Shown here: one piece after another, positions 27,049 to 35,651 of the stretch
How positions within the stretch are numbered: the stretch's first letter is position 1
Layout of the letters: the number at the start of each line of letters is the position of its first letter
From: Cecembia calidifontis
GTDB taxonomy: Bacteria > Bacteroidota > Bacteroidia > Cytophagales > Cyclobacteriaceae
Assembly (NCBI RefSeq): GCF_004216715.1
Contig: NZ_SGXG01000001.1
Span: forward strand, 124,001 to 188,000
Reading direction: 5' to 3'
Length of the DNA: 64,000 nucleotides
Position numbers and translations under genes: made by a program
Notes under the pieces: model-generated
Databases searched by the model: none
Told to the model about the DNA's origin: nothing
Seen by the model: only the letters and a program-made list of their open reading frames with translations

Positions 27049-28367
27049 ATTGCGGCAGCATAATTAGAAGGATTGTTTTTCATGTTTCCACTTTTCATCA
27101 TTCCTTCGTAATGTCTCATTAATAAGTAACTTTCAATTTGCCTTAAGGTATCCATGATAACACCGACCATGATCAATAATGAAGTACCACCATAGAATTG
27201 GGCAAATTCTCCACCGATTCCAGCAATGATTGCAAAGGCAGGAAGTATCGCTACTATAGACAATAAGATAGATCCAGGTAATGTAATCCTTGAAATAATA
27301 TTGTCAATAAAGTCGGCGGTAGGTGCACCTGGCTTGATTCCAGGAACAAAACCTCCGTTTCTCTTCAGGTCTTCCGCAATCTGCTCCGGATTCACGGTAA
27401 TTGCAGTGTAGAAGAAAGTGAAAAGAATAATCATTATAGCAAATACCAGGTTATACTGCCATGATGTAAAATCACTGAAAGTACTTCCAATATAGTTGGC
27501 AATATCATTTTCAGCAGACCATATCTGTGCTATAAGCGCCGGAAGGAACATCAAAGATTGGGCAAAGATAATCGGCATCACACCTGAAGCATTCACCTTA
27601 ATAGGAATATACTGCCTTTGTCCGCCATAAACCTTACCTCCTACTACTTGTTTGGCATATTGTACAGGTATTCTCCTTGTAGCTTCAGTAAGCGCAACAA
27701 CGCCCAATACAACAAAGAACAATACAGCTGCTTCGATCAACAGCAATAGCATGCCTGAAGTTCCTTTGGAAAGTACTTCAGCTATAATAGCACCAGGGAA
27801 TCTTGAAATGATACCGATCATGATCAACATGGAAATACCATTGCCGATACCCTTTTCTGTAATTTTTTCACCCAACCACATACAGAACATTGTACCGGCT
27901 GAAAGCAACACCAAAGAGCTAAACATAAATAAGGAGGTACTCACCATTACAGCACCTGTTGGAAGGATGGTCGCAGTGATGTAACCGATTCCTTGAGCTA
28001 CCGTGATAGCAATAGTCAAAACCCTAGTAATCTGATTGATTCTCTTCCTACCGGATTCACCTTCCTTTTGTAATTTCTGAAAGTATGGCACACCAACAGT
28101 TAATAACTGCAACACAATGGAAGCAGAAATGTAAGGCATGATACCCAAACCAAAGATTGATGCATTGCTGAATGCACCACCGAGGAATGTATCGATCAGG
28201 CCAAAGATACCTTCTGGTGCATCACCTAATTTAGATGGATCCACACCTGGTAAAACGATGAAAGAACCCAATCTGAATACAATCAGAAAACCGATTGTAT
28301 TCAAAATTCGGATTCTCAGATCTTCAATAGAAAAGATATTCTTAACTGTTGAGATAAACTTTTTCAT
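27045..28367 (-). CDS. secY: Preprotein translocase subunit SecY
   Basis: The 440-residue integral membrane protein has ten hydrophobic segments and forms the protein-conducting channel with SecE (encoded at 53817-54005) and SecG. The plug region is near GIFGLIDTFLGGAFSNASIFGLGIMPYISASI, and the cytosolic loops EGESGRKRINQITR and LKRNGGFVPGIKPG are conserved ribosome/SecA contacts. It lies 4 bases after rplO and overlaps map by 4 bases. Confidence 0.98.
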   Translation of the reverse strand: MKKFISTVKNIFSIEDLRIRILNTIGFLIVFRLGSFIVLPGVDPSKLGDAPEGIFGLIDTFLGGAFSNASIFGLGIMPYISASIVLQLLTVGVPYFQKLQKEGESGRKRINQITRVLTIAITVAQGIGYITATILPTGAVMVSTSLFMFSSLVLLSAGTMFCMWLGEKITEKGIGNGISMLIMIGIISRFPGAIIAEVLSKGTSGMLLLLIEAAVLFFVVLGVVALTEATRRIPVQYAKQVVGGKVYGGQRQYIPIKVNASGVMPIIFAQSLMFLPALIAQIWSAENDIANYIGSTFSDFTSWQYNLVFAIMIILFTFFYTAITVNPEQIAEDLKRNGGFVPGIKPGAPTADFIDNIISRITLPGSILLSIVAILPAFAIIAGIGGEFAQFYGGTSLLIMVGVIMDTLRQIESYLLMRHYEGMMKSGNMKNNPSNYAAAI

Positions 28368-28371
28368 TTAA

Positions 28372-28818
28372 TTAAAGCTTGTTTACTGTTCCGCCTACTT
28401 TTTCGATAGCTTCAACAGCAGAAGCAGAGAAAGAGTGAGCACTTACGTTTAATTTGGCTGTAAGTTCGCCACTACCTAACACTTTTACAACATCATTTTT
28501 AGAAACTAGACCGTAAGCCACTAAAGTTTCTACGGAAATAGTATCCAAATTATGCTGAGCGGCCAATTCCTGAAGCACGCTTAAATTGATAGGTTTGTTA
28601 ACTACTTTGTTCAAGCTTTTGAAGCCGAACTTAGGAACTCTTCTCTGAAGTGGCATCTGACCACCTTCAAATCCAAGCTTAGATTTGTAACCAGATCTTG
28701 ATTTGGCACCTTTGTGACCTCTTGTTGATGTTCCACCTTTACCGGAACCTGGACCGCGACCAACTCTTTTTCTGGATTTTACCGAACCTTCAGCAGGTTT
28801 TAGTGTATGTAATTTCAT
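28372..28818 (-). CDS. rplO: 50S ribosomal protein L15
   Basis: This 148-residue protein starts MKLHTLKPAEGSVKSRKRVGRGPGSGKG, the glycine/arginine-rich extension that threads into 23S rRNA, followed by the globular C-terminal domain. It lies 2 bases after rpmD, before secY. Confidence 0.98.
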   Translation of the reverse strand: MKLHTLKPAEGSVKSRKRVGRGPGSGKGGTSTRGHKGAKSRSGYKSKLGFEGGQMPLQRRVPKFGFKSLNKVVNKPINLSVLQELAAQHNLDTISVETLVAYGLVSKNDVVKVLGSGELTAKLNVSAHSFSASAVEAIEKVGGTVNKL

Positions 28819-28820
28819 AA

Positions 28821-29000
28821 TTAAGCTTCCTCCACTTTTACAAGGTGACTTACTTTTCTTACCATACCAGCAATTGCAGGATTGTTTTCCAATTCTACAG
28901 TTCTGTTGATTTTACCAAGTCCTAAAGCGATGATCGTAGCTTTTTGATCCTTAGGTCTCTTGATAGTGCTTTTAACCTGAGTTATTTTGATTTTAGCCAT
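28821..29000 (-). CDS. rpmD: 50S ribosomal protein L30
   Basis: A 59-codon frame reads MAKIKITQVKSTIKRPKDQ, then ATIIALGLGKINRTVEL and MVRKVSHLVKVEEA. This is the compact ferredoxin-like L30 found between rpsE and rplO in most bacteria, at the usual length of about 60 residues. The stop and start are 2-4 bases from its neighbours. Confidence 0.95.
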   Translation of the reverse strand: MAKIKITQVKSTIKRPKDQKATIIALGLGKINRTVELENNPAIAGMVRKVSHLVKVEEA

Positions 29001-29004
29001 CTTC

Positions 29005-29523
29005 TTATCCGTTAAAAACCTTAGACATTTTCACACCTCTTTGCTGGCTAACAGATATCGCATCTCTCAATTGCACAAGTGCATCGATGGTAGCTTTAAC
29101 CACATTGTGAGGATTGGAAGACCCTTTGGATTTAGCCAAAACGTCAGTGATACCGGCACTTTCCAAAACAGCACGCATCGCACCACCGGCGATAACACCG
29201 GTTCCCGCCGCAGCTGGTTTGATGAGAACAAAGCCGCCACCGAATTTACCAAGTTGGTCATGAGGAATAGTTCCTTTCAAAACAGGAACTCTCACAAGAT
29301 TTTTCTTGGCATCTTCGATACCTTTAGTGATAGCATCGGTAACTTCATTGGCTTTTCCCAATCCATAACCTACTACACCGTTACCGTCTCCTACAACCAC
29401 AATAGCAGAGAAGGAAAATCTTCTACCACCTTTAACTACTTTAGCTACTCGGTTGATAGCGACAACTTTCTCCTTTAATTCTGTATCTGTTGCCCTGATG
29501 GGTTTTCTTCTTAACTGAGACAT
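29005..29523 (-). CDS. rpsE: 30S ribosomal protein S5
   Basis: The 172-residue protein has the S5 double-stranded RNA-binding domain (EKVVAINRVAKVVKGGRRFSF) and the C-terminal domain with AGTGVIAGGAMRAVLESAGI. It shapes decoding accuracy and mRNA entry. It lies between rplR and rpmD. Confidence 0.98.
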   Translation of the reverse strand: MSQLRRKPIRATDTELKEKVVAINRVAKVVKGGRRFSFSAIVVVGDGNGVVGYGLGKANEVTDAITKGIEDAKKNLVRVPVLKGTIPHDQLGKFGGGFVLIKPAAAGTGVIAGGAMRAVLESAGITDVLAKSKGSSNPHNVVKATIDALVQLRDAISVSQQRGVKMSKVFNG

Positions 29524-29531
29524 AATATCTA

Positions 29532-29882
29532 TTAAAATTTAAGGCCACCTTCCCTTGCACCATCGGCAAGAGCTTTTACATTACCATGATAAATGTATCC
29601 ACTTCTGTCGAAAACAACTTCGGTGACACCTTTAGCTACTGCTCTTTCGGCAAGTTTTTTACCAACTTCTTTGGAAACAACTACGTTCTTGTTTTTAACA
29701 GAACCAAGCTCTTTGGAAGAGGCATGAGCCAGGGTGTGACCCTTCAGGTCATCGATCAACTGTGCATATATACCAGTATTGCTTTTAAATACTGACAAAC
29801 GAGGTCTAGAATCAGTACCGGAGATTTTTCTACGGATACTTTTCTTGATTCTTAGTCTTCTTAGATTCTTATTAAAAGCCAT
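29532..29882 (-). CDS. rplR: 50S ribosomal protein L18
   Basis: The 116-residue protein reads RLRIKKSIRRKISGTDSRPRLSVFKSN near the N-terminus and ends with VVFDRSGYIYHGNVKALADGAREGGLKF, typical of L18, which binds 5S rRNA. It is 5 bases after rplF. Confidence 0.98.
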   Translation of the reverse strand: MAFNKNLRRLRIKKSIRRKISGTDSRPRLSVFKSNTGIYAQLIDDLKGHTLAHASSKELGSVKNKNVVVSKEVGKKLAERAVAKGVTEVVFDRSGYIYHGNVKALADGAREGGLKF

Positions 29883-29887
29883 TTCTC

Positions 29888-30445
29888 TTATTTTTTACCA
29901 GCGGTTTTACCAGCCTTACGTCTTACTATTTCACCAACGAAACGTACACCTTTACCTTTATAAGGTTCAACTTTACGCAACGATTTGATTTTTGCAGCAA
30001 CTTGGCCAATCAATTCTTTATCAATACCTTCCAAAGTAACCAATGGGTTTTTACCCTTCGGGGTCTCGGTTTTTAAAGCGATTGAATCAGGCAATGCAAA
30101 GAAGATGTTGTGTGAATAACCCAAGGATAGCTCCAAAACTTGTCCTTGGTTAGACGCCTTATAACCTACACCGACCAATTCAAGTTCTTTTTTATATCCT
30201 TCAGATACACCAACAACCATGTTGTTGACCAAAGAACGATAAAGTCCGTGTAAAGACTTATGTCTTTTTGAGTCCGTAGGTCTCTCCAGGACAATCTGAT
30301 TGCCCTCAACCTTTACAGCAATGTCAGGACTCACATCCCTACTTAACGTACCTTTGGGACCTTTAACAGTGACAACATTGTGTGCTGACACGTCTACAGT
30401 AACACCCGCCGGTATATTTATTGGTTTTTTACCTATTCTTGACAT
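29888..30445 (-). CDS. rplF: 50S ribosomal protein L6
   Basis: This 185-residue protein has the duplicated L6 domain, starting MSRIGKKPINIPAGVTV and ending EPYKGKGVRFVGE with the basic tail RRKAGKTAGKK. L6 lies near the factor-binding site. It follows rpsH by 9 bases. Confidence 0.98.
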   Translation of the reverse strand: MSRIGKKPINIPAGVTVDVSAHNVVTVKGPKGTLSRDVSPDIAVKVEGNQIVLERPTDSKRHKSLHGLYRSLVNNMVVGVSEGYKKELELVGVGYKASNQGQVLELSLGYSHNIFFALPDSIALKTETPKGKNPLVTLEGIDKELIGQVAAKIKSLRKVEPYKGKGVRFVGEIVRRKAGKTAGKK

Positions 30446-30454
30446 GACGGTTTA

Positions 30455-30850
30455 TTAATATACGTAGCAAAGTACTTCTCCACCAATTCCTTCTACTCTA
30501 GCCTCCTTGTCGGTCATTACACCTTTTGAGGTAGAAAGGATAGCAATCCCCAAGCCATTGATTACTCTTGGAAGATCTTCATGTTTTACATACTTTCTCA
30601 AACCTGGCTTACTTATTCTTGACAGGCTTACGATGGCATTTTGCTTGGTGGAAGGATTATATTTCAAAGCTATTTTGATCGTTCCCTGAGGACCGTTTTC
30701 TTCAAATTTATAGTTCTGAATATATCCTTTATCATGAAGCACCTTCGTAATTTCCTTCTTGATGTTGGAAGCAGGTATCTCAACGATTCGATGAGAAGCC
30801 TTGATGGCGTTTCTCAATCTGGTTAGATAATCAGCTATTGGATCAGTCAT
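30455..30850 (-). CDS. rpsH: 30S ribosomal protein S8
   Basis: The 131-residue protein starts MTDPIADYLTRLRNA and ends STSKGVMTDKEARVEGIGGEVLCYVY. The conserved STS-x-G loop contacts helix 21 of 16S rRNA. In E. coli S8 represses the spc operon. The 85-base gap upstream of this gene is the largest inside the rplC-rplQ run and holds a hairpin and a promoter-like sequence. Confidence 0.98.
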   Translation of the reverse strand: MTDPIADYLTRLRNAIKASHRIVEIPASNIKKEITKVLHDKGYIQNYKFEENGPQGTIKIALKYNPSTKQNAIVSLSRISKPGLRKYVKHEDLPRVINGLGIAILSTSKGVMTDKEARVEGIGGEVLCYVY

Positions 30851-30868
30851 AATTATATAAGTCTAACT

Positions 30869-30891
30869 GCACTCTCCCGATTCGGGCGTGC
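30869..30891 (-). other. Hairpin in the rpsN-rpsH gap
   Basis: The sequence contains GCAC at one end and GTGC at the other, with CCCGA and TCGGG pairing inside, giving a compact stem-loop 19 bases before the rpsH start codon. There is no T run, so it is not a simple terminator. It may be a regulatory or processing site. Confidence 0.45.
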
Positions 30892-30921
30892 AAAGTTACA
30901 CAATGATTTCTAGAATAAAAA
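30891..30921 (-). promoter_or_regulatory. Possible internal promoter upstream of rpsH
   Basis: TAACTTTG on the minus strand (30898-30891) matches the -7 box. TTTT (30921-30918) lies 19 bases upstream in the -33 position, where TTTG is expected. It could give extra expression of rpsH and the genes after it. Confidence 0.4.
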
Positions 30922-30935
30922 CTCTTGCTTAAATT

Positions 30936-31205
30936 TTACCAGCTAGACTTGGTGATACCTGGGATTTTACCTGCAGAAGCCATTTCTCTGAAAGTAACCC
31001 TGTTGATACCAAACTTCCTCATGTATCCTTTTGGACGGCCGGTGAGTTTGCATCTGTTGTGAAGTCTTACCGGAGAAGAGTTCTTAGGTAGTTTGTCCAA
31101 AGCCTCGAAGTCACCTGCAGCTTTAAGCTCAGCTCTTTTCTTAGCATATTTTGCTACAAGTCTCTCTCTTTTTCTCTCACGAGCTTTAATTGACTCTTTT
31201 GCCAT
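30936..31205 (-). CDS. rpsN: 30S ribosomal protein S14 (zinc-free, long form)
   Basis: The 89-residue protein begins MAKESIKARERKRERLVAKYAKK and ends RVTFREMASAGKIPGITKSSW. It is the long S14 type, with a single cysteine and no CxxC pairs, so it does not bind zinc. It lies between rplE and rpsH. Confidence 0.97.
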   Translation of the reverse strand: MAKESIKARERKRERLVAKYAKKRAELKAAGDFEALDKLPKNSSPVRLHNRCKLTGRPKGYMRKFGINRVTFREMASAGKIPGITKSSW

Positions 31206-31213
31206 ATTCTTTC

Positions 31214-31768
31214 TTAATTATTTTTGTTAACAAAAGGCATCCCGAAAGCTTTCAACAAAGCATAGCTCTCTTCATCGGTCTTAGCAGTAGTGACAAAAGT
31301 GATGTCCATACCTGAGATCTTGTTCACTTTTTCAATACTGATTTCAGGGAAAATGATTTGCTCAGTCACGCCAAGTGTATAATTACCTCTGCCGTCAAAA
31401 CCTTTATCACTGATTCCTTTGAAATCCCTTACACGAGGAAGGGCAACTGTCATCAACCTGTCAAGGAATTCGTACATTTTGTCTCCCCTTAAGGTTACTT
31501 TAGCACCGATTGGCATTCCCTCTCTCAACTTGAAGTTGGATACAGAGTTTTTAGCGATGGTAGCAACAGCCTTCTGGCCTGCGATCAAAGTAAGTTCTTC
31601 AACACCATGATCCACCAACTTCTTGTCTGCAACAGCGGCTCCAATACCTTTATTGATCACAATTTTGGTCAATTTAGGAACTTGCATGACAGACTTATAC
31701 TGAAATTTCTCCTTTAAAGCAGGAACAATTTCTGCATTATATCTTTCTTTAACTCTAGGTTTAGCCAT
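31214..31768 (-). CDS. rplE: 50S ribosomal protein L5
   Basis: The 184-residue protein has the L5 pattern VPKLTKIVINKGIG and ends MDITFVTTAKTDEESYALLKAFGMPF. It binds 5S rRNA and contacts P-site tRNA. Its start overlaps the end of rplX by 8 bases. Confidence 0.98.
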   Translation of the reverse strand: MAKPRVKERYNAEIVPALKEKFQYKSVMQVPKLTKIVINKGIGAAVADKKLVDHGVEELTLIAGQKAVATIAKNSVSNFKLREGMPIGAKVTLRGDKMYEFLDRLMTVALPRVRDFKGISDKGFDGRGNYTLGVTEQIIFPEISIEKVNKISGMDITFVTTAKTDEESYALLKAFGMPFVNKNN

Positions 31769-32105
31769 TGATCACCTCCCCTGTTTTCTTAGAATACCTA
31801 ACTAATTTTCCGTTTTCACCAAGTTTTCTACCTGTTCTTGTAGCTTCTCCTGTTTTAGGATCAACCAACATCAGGTTACTGACATGGATAGCGGCTTCTT
31901 TCTTCTCAATACCACCTTGAGGATTGGCTGCAGTAGGTTTCACATGCTTTGTAACCATGTTAAGACCTTCCACCACAGCTCTTCTTTTCTCAAGATTTAC
32001 AGAAAGGACTTTGCCTGTTTTGCCTTTGTCATCACCTGACAATACCTTCACAGTATCACCGGTTTTGATATGCAATTTTGGTTGCTTATTGAATTTTCTT
32101 TCCAT
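31761..32105 (-). CDS. rplX: 50S ribosomal protein L24
   Basis: The 114-residue protein has the KOW motif HIKTGDTVKVLSGDDKGKTGKVLSV and the loop EGLNMVTKHVKPTAANPQGG. L24 starts 50S assembly. It is coupled to rplE by an 8-base overlap. Confidence 0.98.
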   Translation of the reverse strand: MERKFNKQPKLHIKTGDTVKVLSGDDKGKTGKVLSVNLEKRRAVVEGLNMVTKHVKPTAANPQGGIEKKEAAIHVSNLMLVDPKTGEATRTGRKLGENGKLVRYSKKTGEVING

Positions 32106-32107
32106 GA

Positions 32108-32476
32108 TTACAATACTTCTGGGGCCAAAGACACAATTTTCATAAACTGCTTCTCCCTCAATTCTCTGGCAACAGGTCCGAAGATACGGGTACCTCTTGG
32201 CTCATCATTGTTATTAAGAAGAACGGCAGCATTATCTTCAAAACGGATGTAAGAACCGTCTTTTCTTCTAATTTCTTTCTTCGTTCTCACGATCACCGCT
32301 TTGGAAACGGTACCTTTTTTCATATTGCTGGAAGAAAGAGCTGACTTTACAGTCACTACGACTTTATCTCCGATGGAAGCATATCTTTTTTTGGTTCCAC
32401 CCAAAACGCGGATCACAAGTACTTCTTTAGCACCTGAATTGTCCGCTACGCCTAATCTTGATTCTTGTTGTATCAT
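32108..32476 (-). CDS. rplN: 50S ribosomal protein L14
   Basis: The 122-residue protein starts MIQQESRLGVADNSGAKEVLVI and carries the signature RRKDGSYIRFEDNAAVLL. L14 forms an intersubunit bridge. It lies 2 bases from both neighbours rpsQ and rplX. Confidence 0.98.
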   Translation of the reverse strand: MIQQESRLGVADNSGAKEVLVIRVLGGTKKRYASIGDKVVVTVKSALSSSNMKKGTVSKAVIVRTKKEIRRKDGSYIRFEDNAAVLLNNNDEPRGTRIFGPVARELREKQFMKIVSLAPEVL

Positions 32477-32478
32477 GA

Positions 32479-32742
32479 TTACTTAGCCCTTTCTATAATT
32501 TCTACTAATCTCCAACGCTTGTTCTTACTCAGCGGACGAGTTTCGCTAATACGGACGATATCGCCCTCATGTGCATCATTTTTCTCGTCATGAACCATAA
32601 ATTTGGTAGTCTTGGCAACAAACTTACCGTAGATAGGGTGTTTCTCCATTCTTTCCACGGCAACTGTAATGGACTTATCCATTTTGTTGCTGACTACTTT
32701 TCCTATTCTTTCTTTACGAAGATTTCTCTCAGTAGTAGCCAT
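32479..32742 (-). CDS. rpsQ: 30S ribosomal protein S17
   Basis: The 87-residue OB-fold protein contains RKERIGKVVSNKMDKSITVAVERMEKHPIYGKF (in segments) and the signature GDIVRISETRPLSKNKRWRLVEI. It is a primary 16S rRNA binder. Confidence 0.98.
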   Translation of the reverse strand: MATTERNLRKERIGKVVSNKMDKSITVAVERMEKHPIYGKFVAKTTKFMVHDEKNDAHEGDIVRISETRPLSKNKRWRLVEIIERAK

Positions 32743-32750
32743 TGTCTTTG

Positions 32751-32945
32751 TTATTTAGCTAATTGTTTTGCTCTCAAGATCGTCTTCAATCTAGCGATGA
32801 AACGTCTTGATTCCTTGATTTTATTAGGATTCTCAATTGGAGAGATAGCATGAGCAAATTTCAACTTAGTCAAGTTTTGTTGCTCAGCGGCTATACGCTC
32901 TGCGATTTCACTTTCGGAAAGTGATCTGATATCTGCGTTTTTCAT
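32751..32945 (-). CDS. rpmC: 50S ribosomal protein L29
   Basis: The 64-residue helical-hairpin protein has MKNADIRSLSESEIAERI and ends RRFIARLKTILRAKQL. It lies at the tunnel exit. It sits between rplP and rpsQ, the usual place. Confidence 0.97.
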   Translation of the reverse strand: MKNADIRSLSESEIAERIAAEQQNLTKLKFAHAISPIENPNKIKESRRFIARLKTILRAKQLAK

Positions 32946-32953
32946 AGTCTTAA

Positions 32954-33373
32954 TTATCCAACGTAATCTCTACGTACTACGAATTTTGTGCTAACTGGAA
33001 GTTTTTGCTGAGCCAATCTCAAAGCTTCAGTTGCTACTTCAAGGCTTACGCCGGTAGCTTCAAAAAGAATTGTTCCTGGCTTAATTACTGCTACCCAATA
33101 CTCTGGGGCACCTTTACCTTTACCCATACGAACCTCAGCAGGTTTCTTGGTGATAGGTTTGTCAGGGAAGATTCTGATCCATACCTGACCTTCTCTTTTC
33201 ATTGCTCTCGTCATCGCAATACGGGCTGCTTCAATTTGACGGGAGGTTATCCATCCAGCTTCAAGGGATTTGATACCAAAGTTACCAAAAGAGAGCGTGT
33301 GTCCTCTTTGGGCAAGTCCTTTGACTCTTCCCTTATGCATTTTTCTATATTTAGTTCTTTTCGGCTGTAACAT
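32954..33373 (-). CDS. rplP: 50S ribosomal protein L16
   Basis: The 139-residue protein starts MLQPKRTKYRKMHKGRVKG and has the signature RIFPDKPITKKPAEVRMGKGKG. L16 helps place A-site tRNA. Confidence 0.98.
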   Translation of the reverse strand: MLQPKRTKYRKMHKGRVKGLAQRGHTLSFGNFGIKSLEAGWITSRQIEAARIAMTRAMKREGQVWIRIFPDKPITKKPAEVRMGKGKGAPEYWVAVIKPGTILFEATGVSLEVATEALRLAQQKLPVSTKFVVRRDYVG

Positions 33374-33396
33374 GATTTCTCACTTAAAGGTGAAAA

Positions 33397-34131
33397 TTAG
33401 TTATTTCTCTTTCTTCTTTTTGGACCACCTTCTTTTCTCTTACCTCTGGCTGCAGGAGCTTTAGGTTCGTTAAGGACTGCACCTACATTTGGAGAAAGAT
33501 CTCTCTTTCCGTACACTTCACCTTTGAAGATCCAAACTTTGATACCAATGATACCATATACAGTATTGGCTTCGGATACAGCATAATCGATGTCCGCTCT
33601 CAAAGTATGCAAAGGAATTCTACCTTCCTTGTACATCTCTGATCTTGCCATTTCAGCACCACCCAATCGACCGGAAAGTTTCACTTTGATACCTTCTGCA
33701 CCGACTCTGATAGCAGCAGCAATAGCTTGCTTCATGGCTCTTCTGAAAGAAATACGGGCTTGAAGCTGTTGAGCGATAGACTCACCAACCAATTTGGCAT
33801 CCAGTTCTGGACGCTTAATTTCAAAAATGTTGATTTGAACATCTTTGTTGGTAAGTTTTTTCAACTCCTCTTTCAATTTGTCTACTTCAGCACCGCCTTT
33901 ACCAATGACTACTCCTGGACGTGCAGTATGGATAGTAAGGGTAATTCTCTTCAAAGTTCTTTCGATGATAACTTTGGAGATTCCTCCTTTAGGGATCCTG
34001 GCGTTGACGTATTTTCTGATCTGCTGATCTTCATACAGTTTATCAGCAAAATCTTTGCCTCCGTACCAGTTGGATTCCCATCCCTTGATCACTCCAAGCC
34101 TAAAACCAATTGGGTTAATCTTTTGTCCCAT
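33397..34131 (-). CDS. rpsC: 30S ribosomal protein S3
   Basis: This 244-residue protein starts MGQKINPIGFRLGVIKGW. It has a KH domain with GVVIGKGGAEVDKL and the C-terminal domain with KVKLSGRLGGAEMAR. A basic tail (RGKRKEGGPKRRKRNN) extends beyond the E. coli length. S3 lines the mRNA entry channel and has helicase activity there. Confidence 0.98.
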   Translation of the reverse strand: MGQKINPIGFRLGVIKGWESNWYGGKDFADKLYEDQQIRKYVNARIPKGGISKVIIERTLKRITLTIHTARPGVVIGKGGAEVDKLKEELKKLTNKDVQINIFEIKRPELDAKLVGESIAQQLQARISFRRAMKQAIAAAIRVGAEGIKVKLSGRLGGAEMARSEMYKEGRIPLHTLRADIDYAVSEANTVYGIIGIKVWIFKGEVYGKRDLSPNVGAVLNEPKAPAARGKRKEGGPKRRKRNN

Positions 34132-34140
34132 AGTCTGATT

Positions 34141-34530
34141 TTAATTAGATTTTTCAGTTGTTTCTACTTCATCAGCGGTAACTCCTCCATTGTAGGCATC
34201 TACAACAAGGGTTACATGATTTGATCTTTTACGAATTCTATGCGCTCTACCTTGAGGTGCAGGTCTCAATCTTTTCAAGGTACGACCAGCGTCCACAAAG
34301 ATTGTTTTTACGTATAAATCTGCATCTTCAAGTTTCGCATCAGGATTTTTTGCCTGCCAATTGGCTACAGCAGAAAGCAGAAGTTTTTCCAATTTAATGG
34401 ATCCGTGGTTAGGGGTAAACTTCAAAATGCTCAATGCCTGGCCTACTCTTTTACCTCTCACGAGGTCAGCTACCAACCGCATTTTGCGGGGAGAAGTAGG
34501 AACATTTCTTAATCTTGCTATTGCTTCCAT
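34141..34530 (-). CDS. rplV: 50S ribosomal protein L22
   Basis: The 129-residue protein carries NVPTSPRKMRLVADLVRGKRV and the hairpin region RAHRIRKRSNHVTLV that reaches into the exit tunnel, where macrolide-resistance changes occur in other species. No deletion is seen in the hairpin. Confidence 0.98.
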   Translation of the reverse strand: MEAIARLRNVPTSPRKMRLVADLVRGKRVGQALSILKFTPNHGSIKLEKLLLSAVANWQAKNPDAKLEDADLYVKTIFVDAGRTLKRLRPAPQGRAHRIRKRSNHVTLVVDAYNGGVTADEVETTEKSN

Positions 34531-34532
34531 GA

Positions 34533-34811
34533 TTATCTCTTTCCTTTATCTTTTTTGGCAATATGACCTCTAAAGTTTCTGGTAGGTGCAAATTCTCCTA
34601 GCTTATGACCAACCATATTGTCTGTTACAAACACAGGGATAAATTTATTTCCGTTATGCACAGCGAAGGTATGGCCTACGAAATCCGGGGAGATCATAGA
34701 TCTTCTGGACCAAGTTTTGATCACAGACTTCTTTCCGGATTCGTTCATTGCATCCACTTTTTTGGCCAAGTGATGTTCTATATAAGGACCTTTTTTTAAT
34801 GAACGTGCCAT
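34533..34811 (-). CDS. rpsS: 30S ribosomal protein S19
   Basis: The 92-residue protein starts MARSLKKGPYIEHHLAKKVD and contains FVTDNMVGHKLGEFAPTRNFRGH, the S19 signature. It sits in the 30S head next to S13. Confidence 0.98.
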   Translation of the reverse strand: MARSLKKGPYIEHHLAKKVDAMNESGKKSVIKTWSRRSMISPDFVGHTFAVHNGNKFIPVFVTDNMVGHKLGEFAPTRNFRGHIAKKDKGKR

Positions 34812-34813
34812 GA

Positions 34814-35638
34814 TTATTTGGTTCTTTTACTGATAATGAATTTGTTAGAATACTTTTTAGGAGATCTGGTTTTCTTACCTTTAGCAAGCAAACCTTTTCT
34901 TGATCTTGGATGACCACCGGAGGAACGGCCCTCACCACCACCCATTGGGTGATCTACTGGGTTCATGGCTACACCTCTGGTTCTTGGTCTTCTACCCAAC
35001 CAACGGTTCCTACCAGCTTTTCCTAAAACCACATTCATGTGATCAGCATTGGATACAGTACCTACAGTAGCCATGCAAGAACCTAAAATCATTCTCATCT
35101 CACCTGAAGGAAGTTTTACAGTAACGTATTTTCCTTCTCTTGCTACTACTTGAGCGTATCCACCCGCACTTCTGGCCAATGCTCCACCTTTTCCAGGCTT
35201 AAGCTCAATGTTATGAACGATGGTACCCAATGGGATATTTACCAACATCATCGCATTACCTACTTCTGGAGCAACGCTCTCTCCGGAAATCACCGTCTGA
35301 CCGACTTGCAGACCTTCCGGAGCGATAATGTAGGCTTTTGCACCATCTACATAGTACAACAAAGCAATACGTGCAGTTCTGTTTGGATCGTATTCAATAG
35401 ATTTAACTACAGCCGGAACACCAAACTTATCTCTCTTAAAATCAACGATTCTAAGTCTTTGCTTGTGACCACCCCCGATGTATCGAGCGGTCATTTTACC
35501 TACATTATTTCTACCACCTGTTTTCTTTTTAGGAGCCACAAGAGATTTTTCAGGCTTTGATGCAGTAATCTCATCAAATGCCGGAGCTACTCTGAATCTG
35601 GTTCCTGGGGTTACAGGTTTTAATTTTTTAACTGCCAT
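34814..35638 (-). CDS. rplB: 50S ribosomal protein L2
   Basis: The 274-residue protein has the full L2 architecture. The signature VDHPMGGGEGRSSGGHPRSR contains the conserved histidine near the peptidyl transferase centre. It is 2 bases from rpsS. Confidence 0.98.
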   Translation of the reverse strand: MAVKKLKPVTPGTRFRVAPAFDEITASKPEKSLVAPKKKTGGRNNVGKMTARYIGGGHKQRLRIVDFKRDKFGVPAVVKSIEYDPNRTARIALLYYVDGAKAYIIAPEGLQVGQTVISGESVAPEVGNAMMLVNIPLGTIVHNIELKPGKGGALARSAGGYAQVVAREGKYVTVKLPSGEMRMILGSCMATVGTVSNADHMNVVLGKAGRNRWLGRRPRTRGVAMNPVDHPMGGGEGRSSGGHPRSRKGLLAKGKKTRSPKKYSNKFIISKRTK

Positions 35639-35651
35639 GATTCTGATTCAA

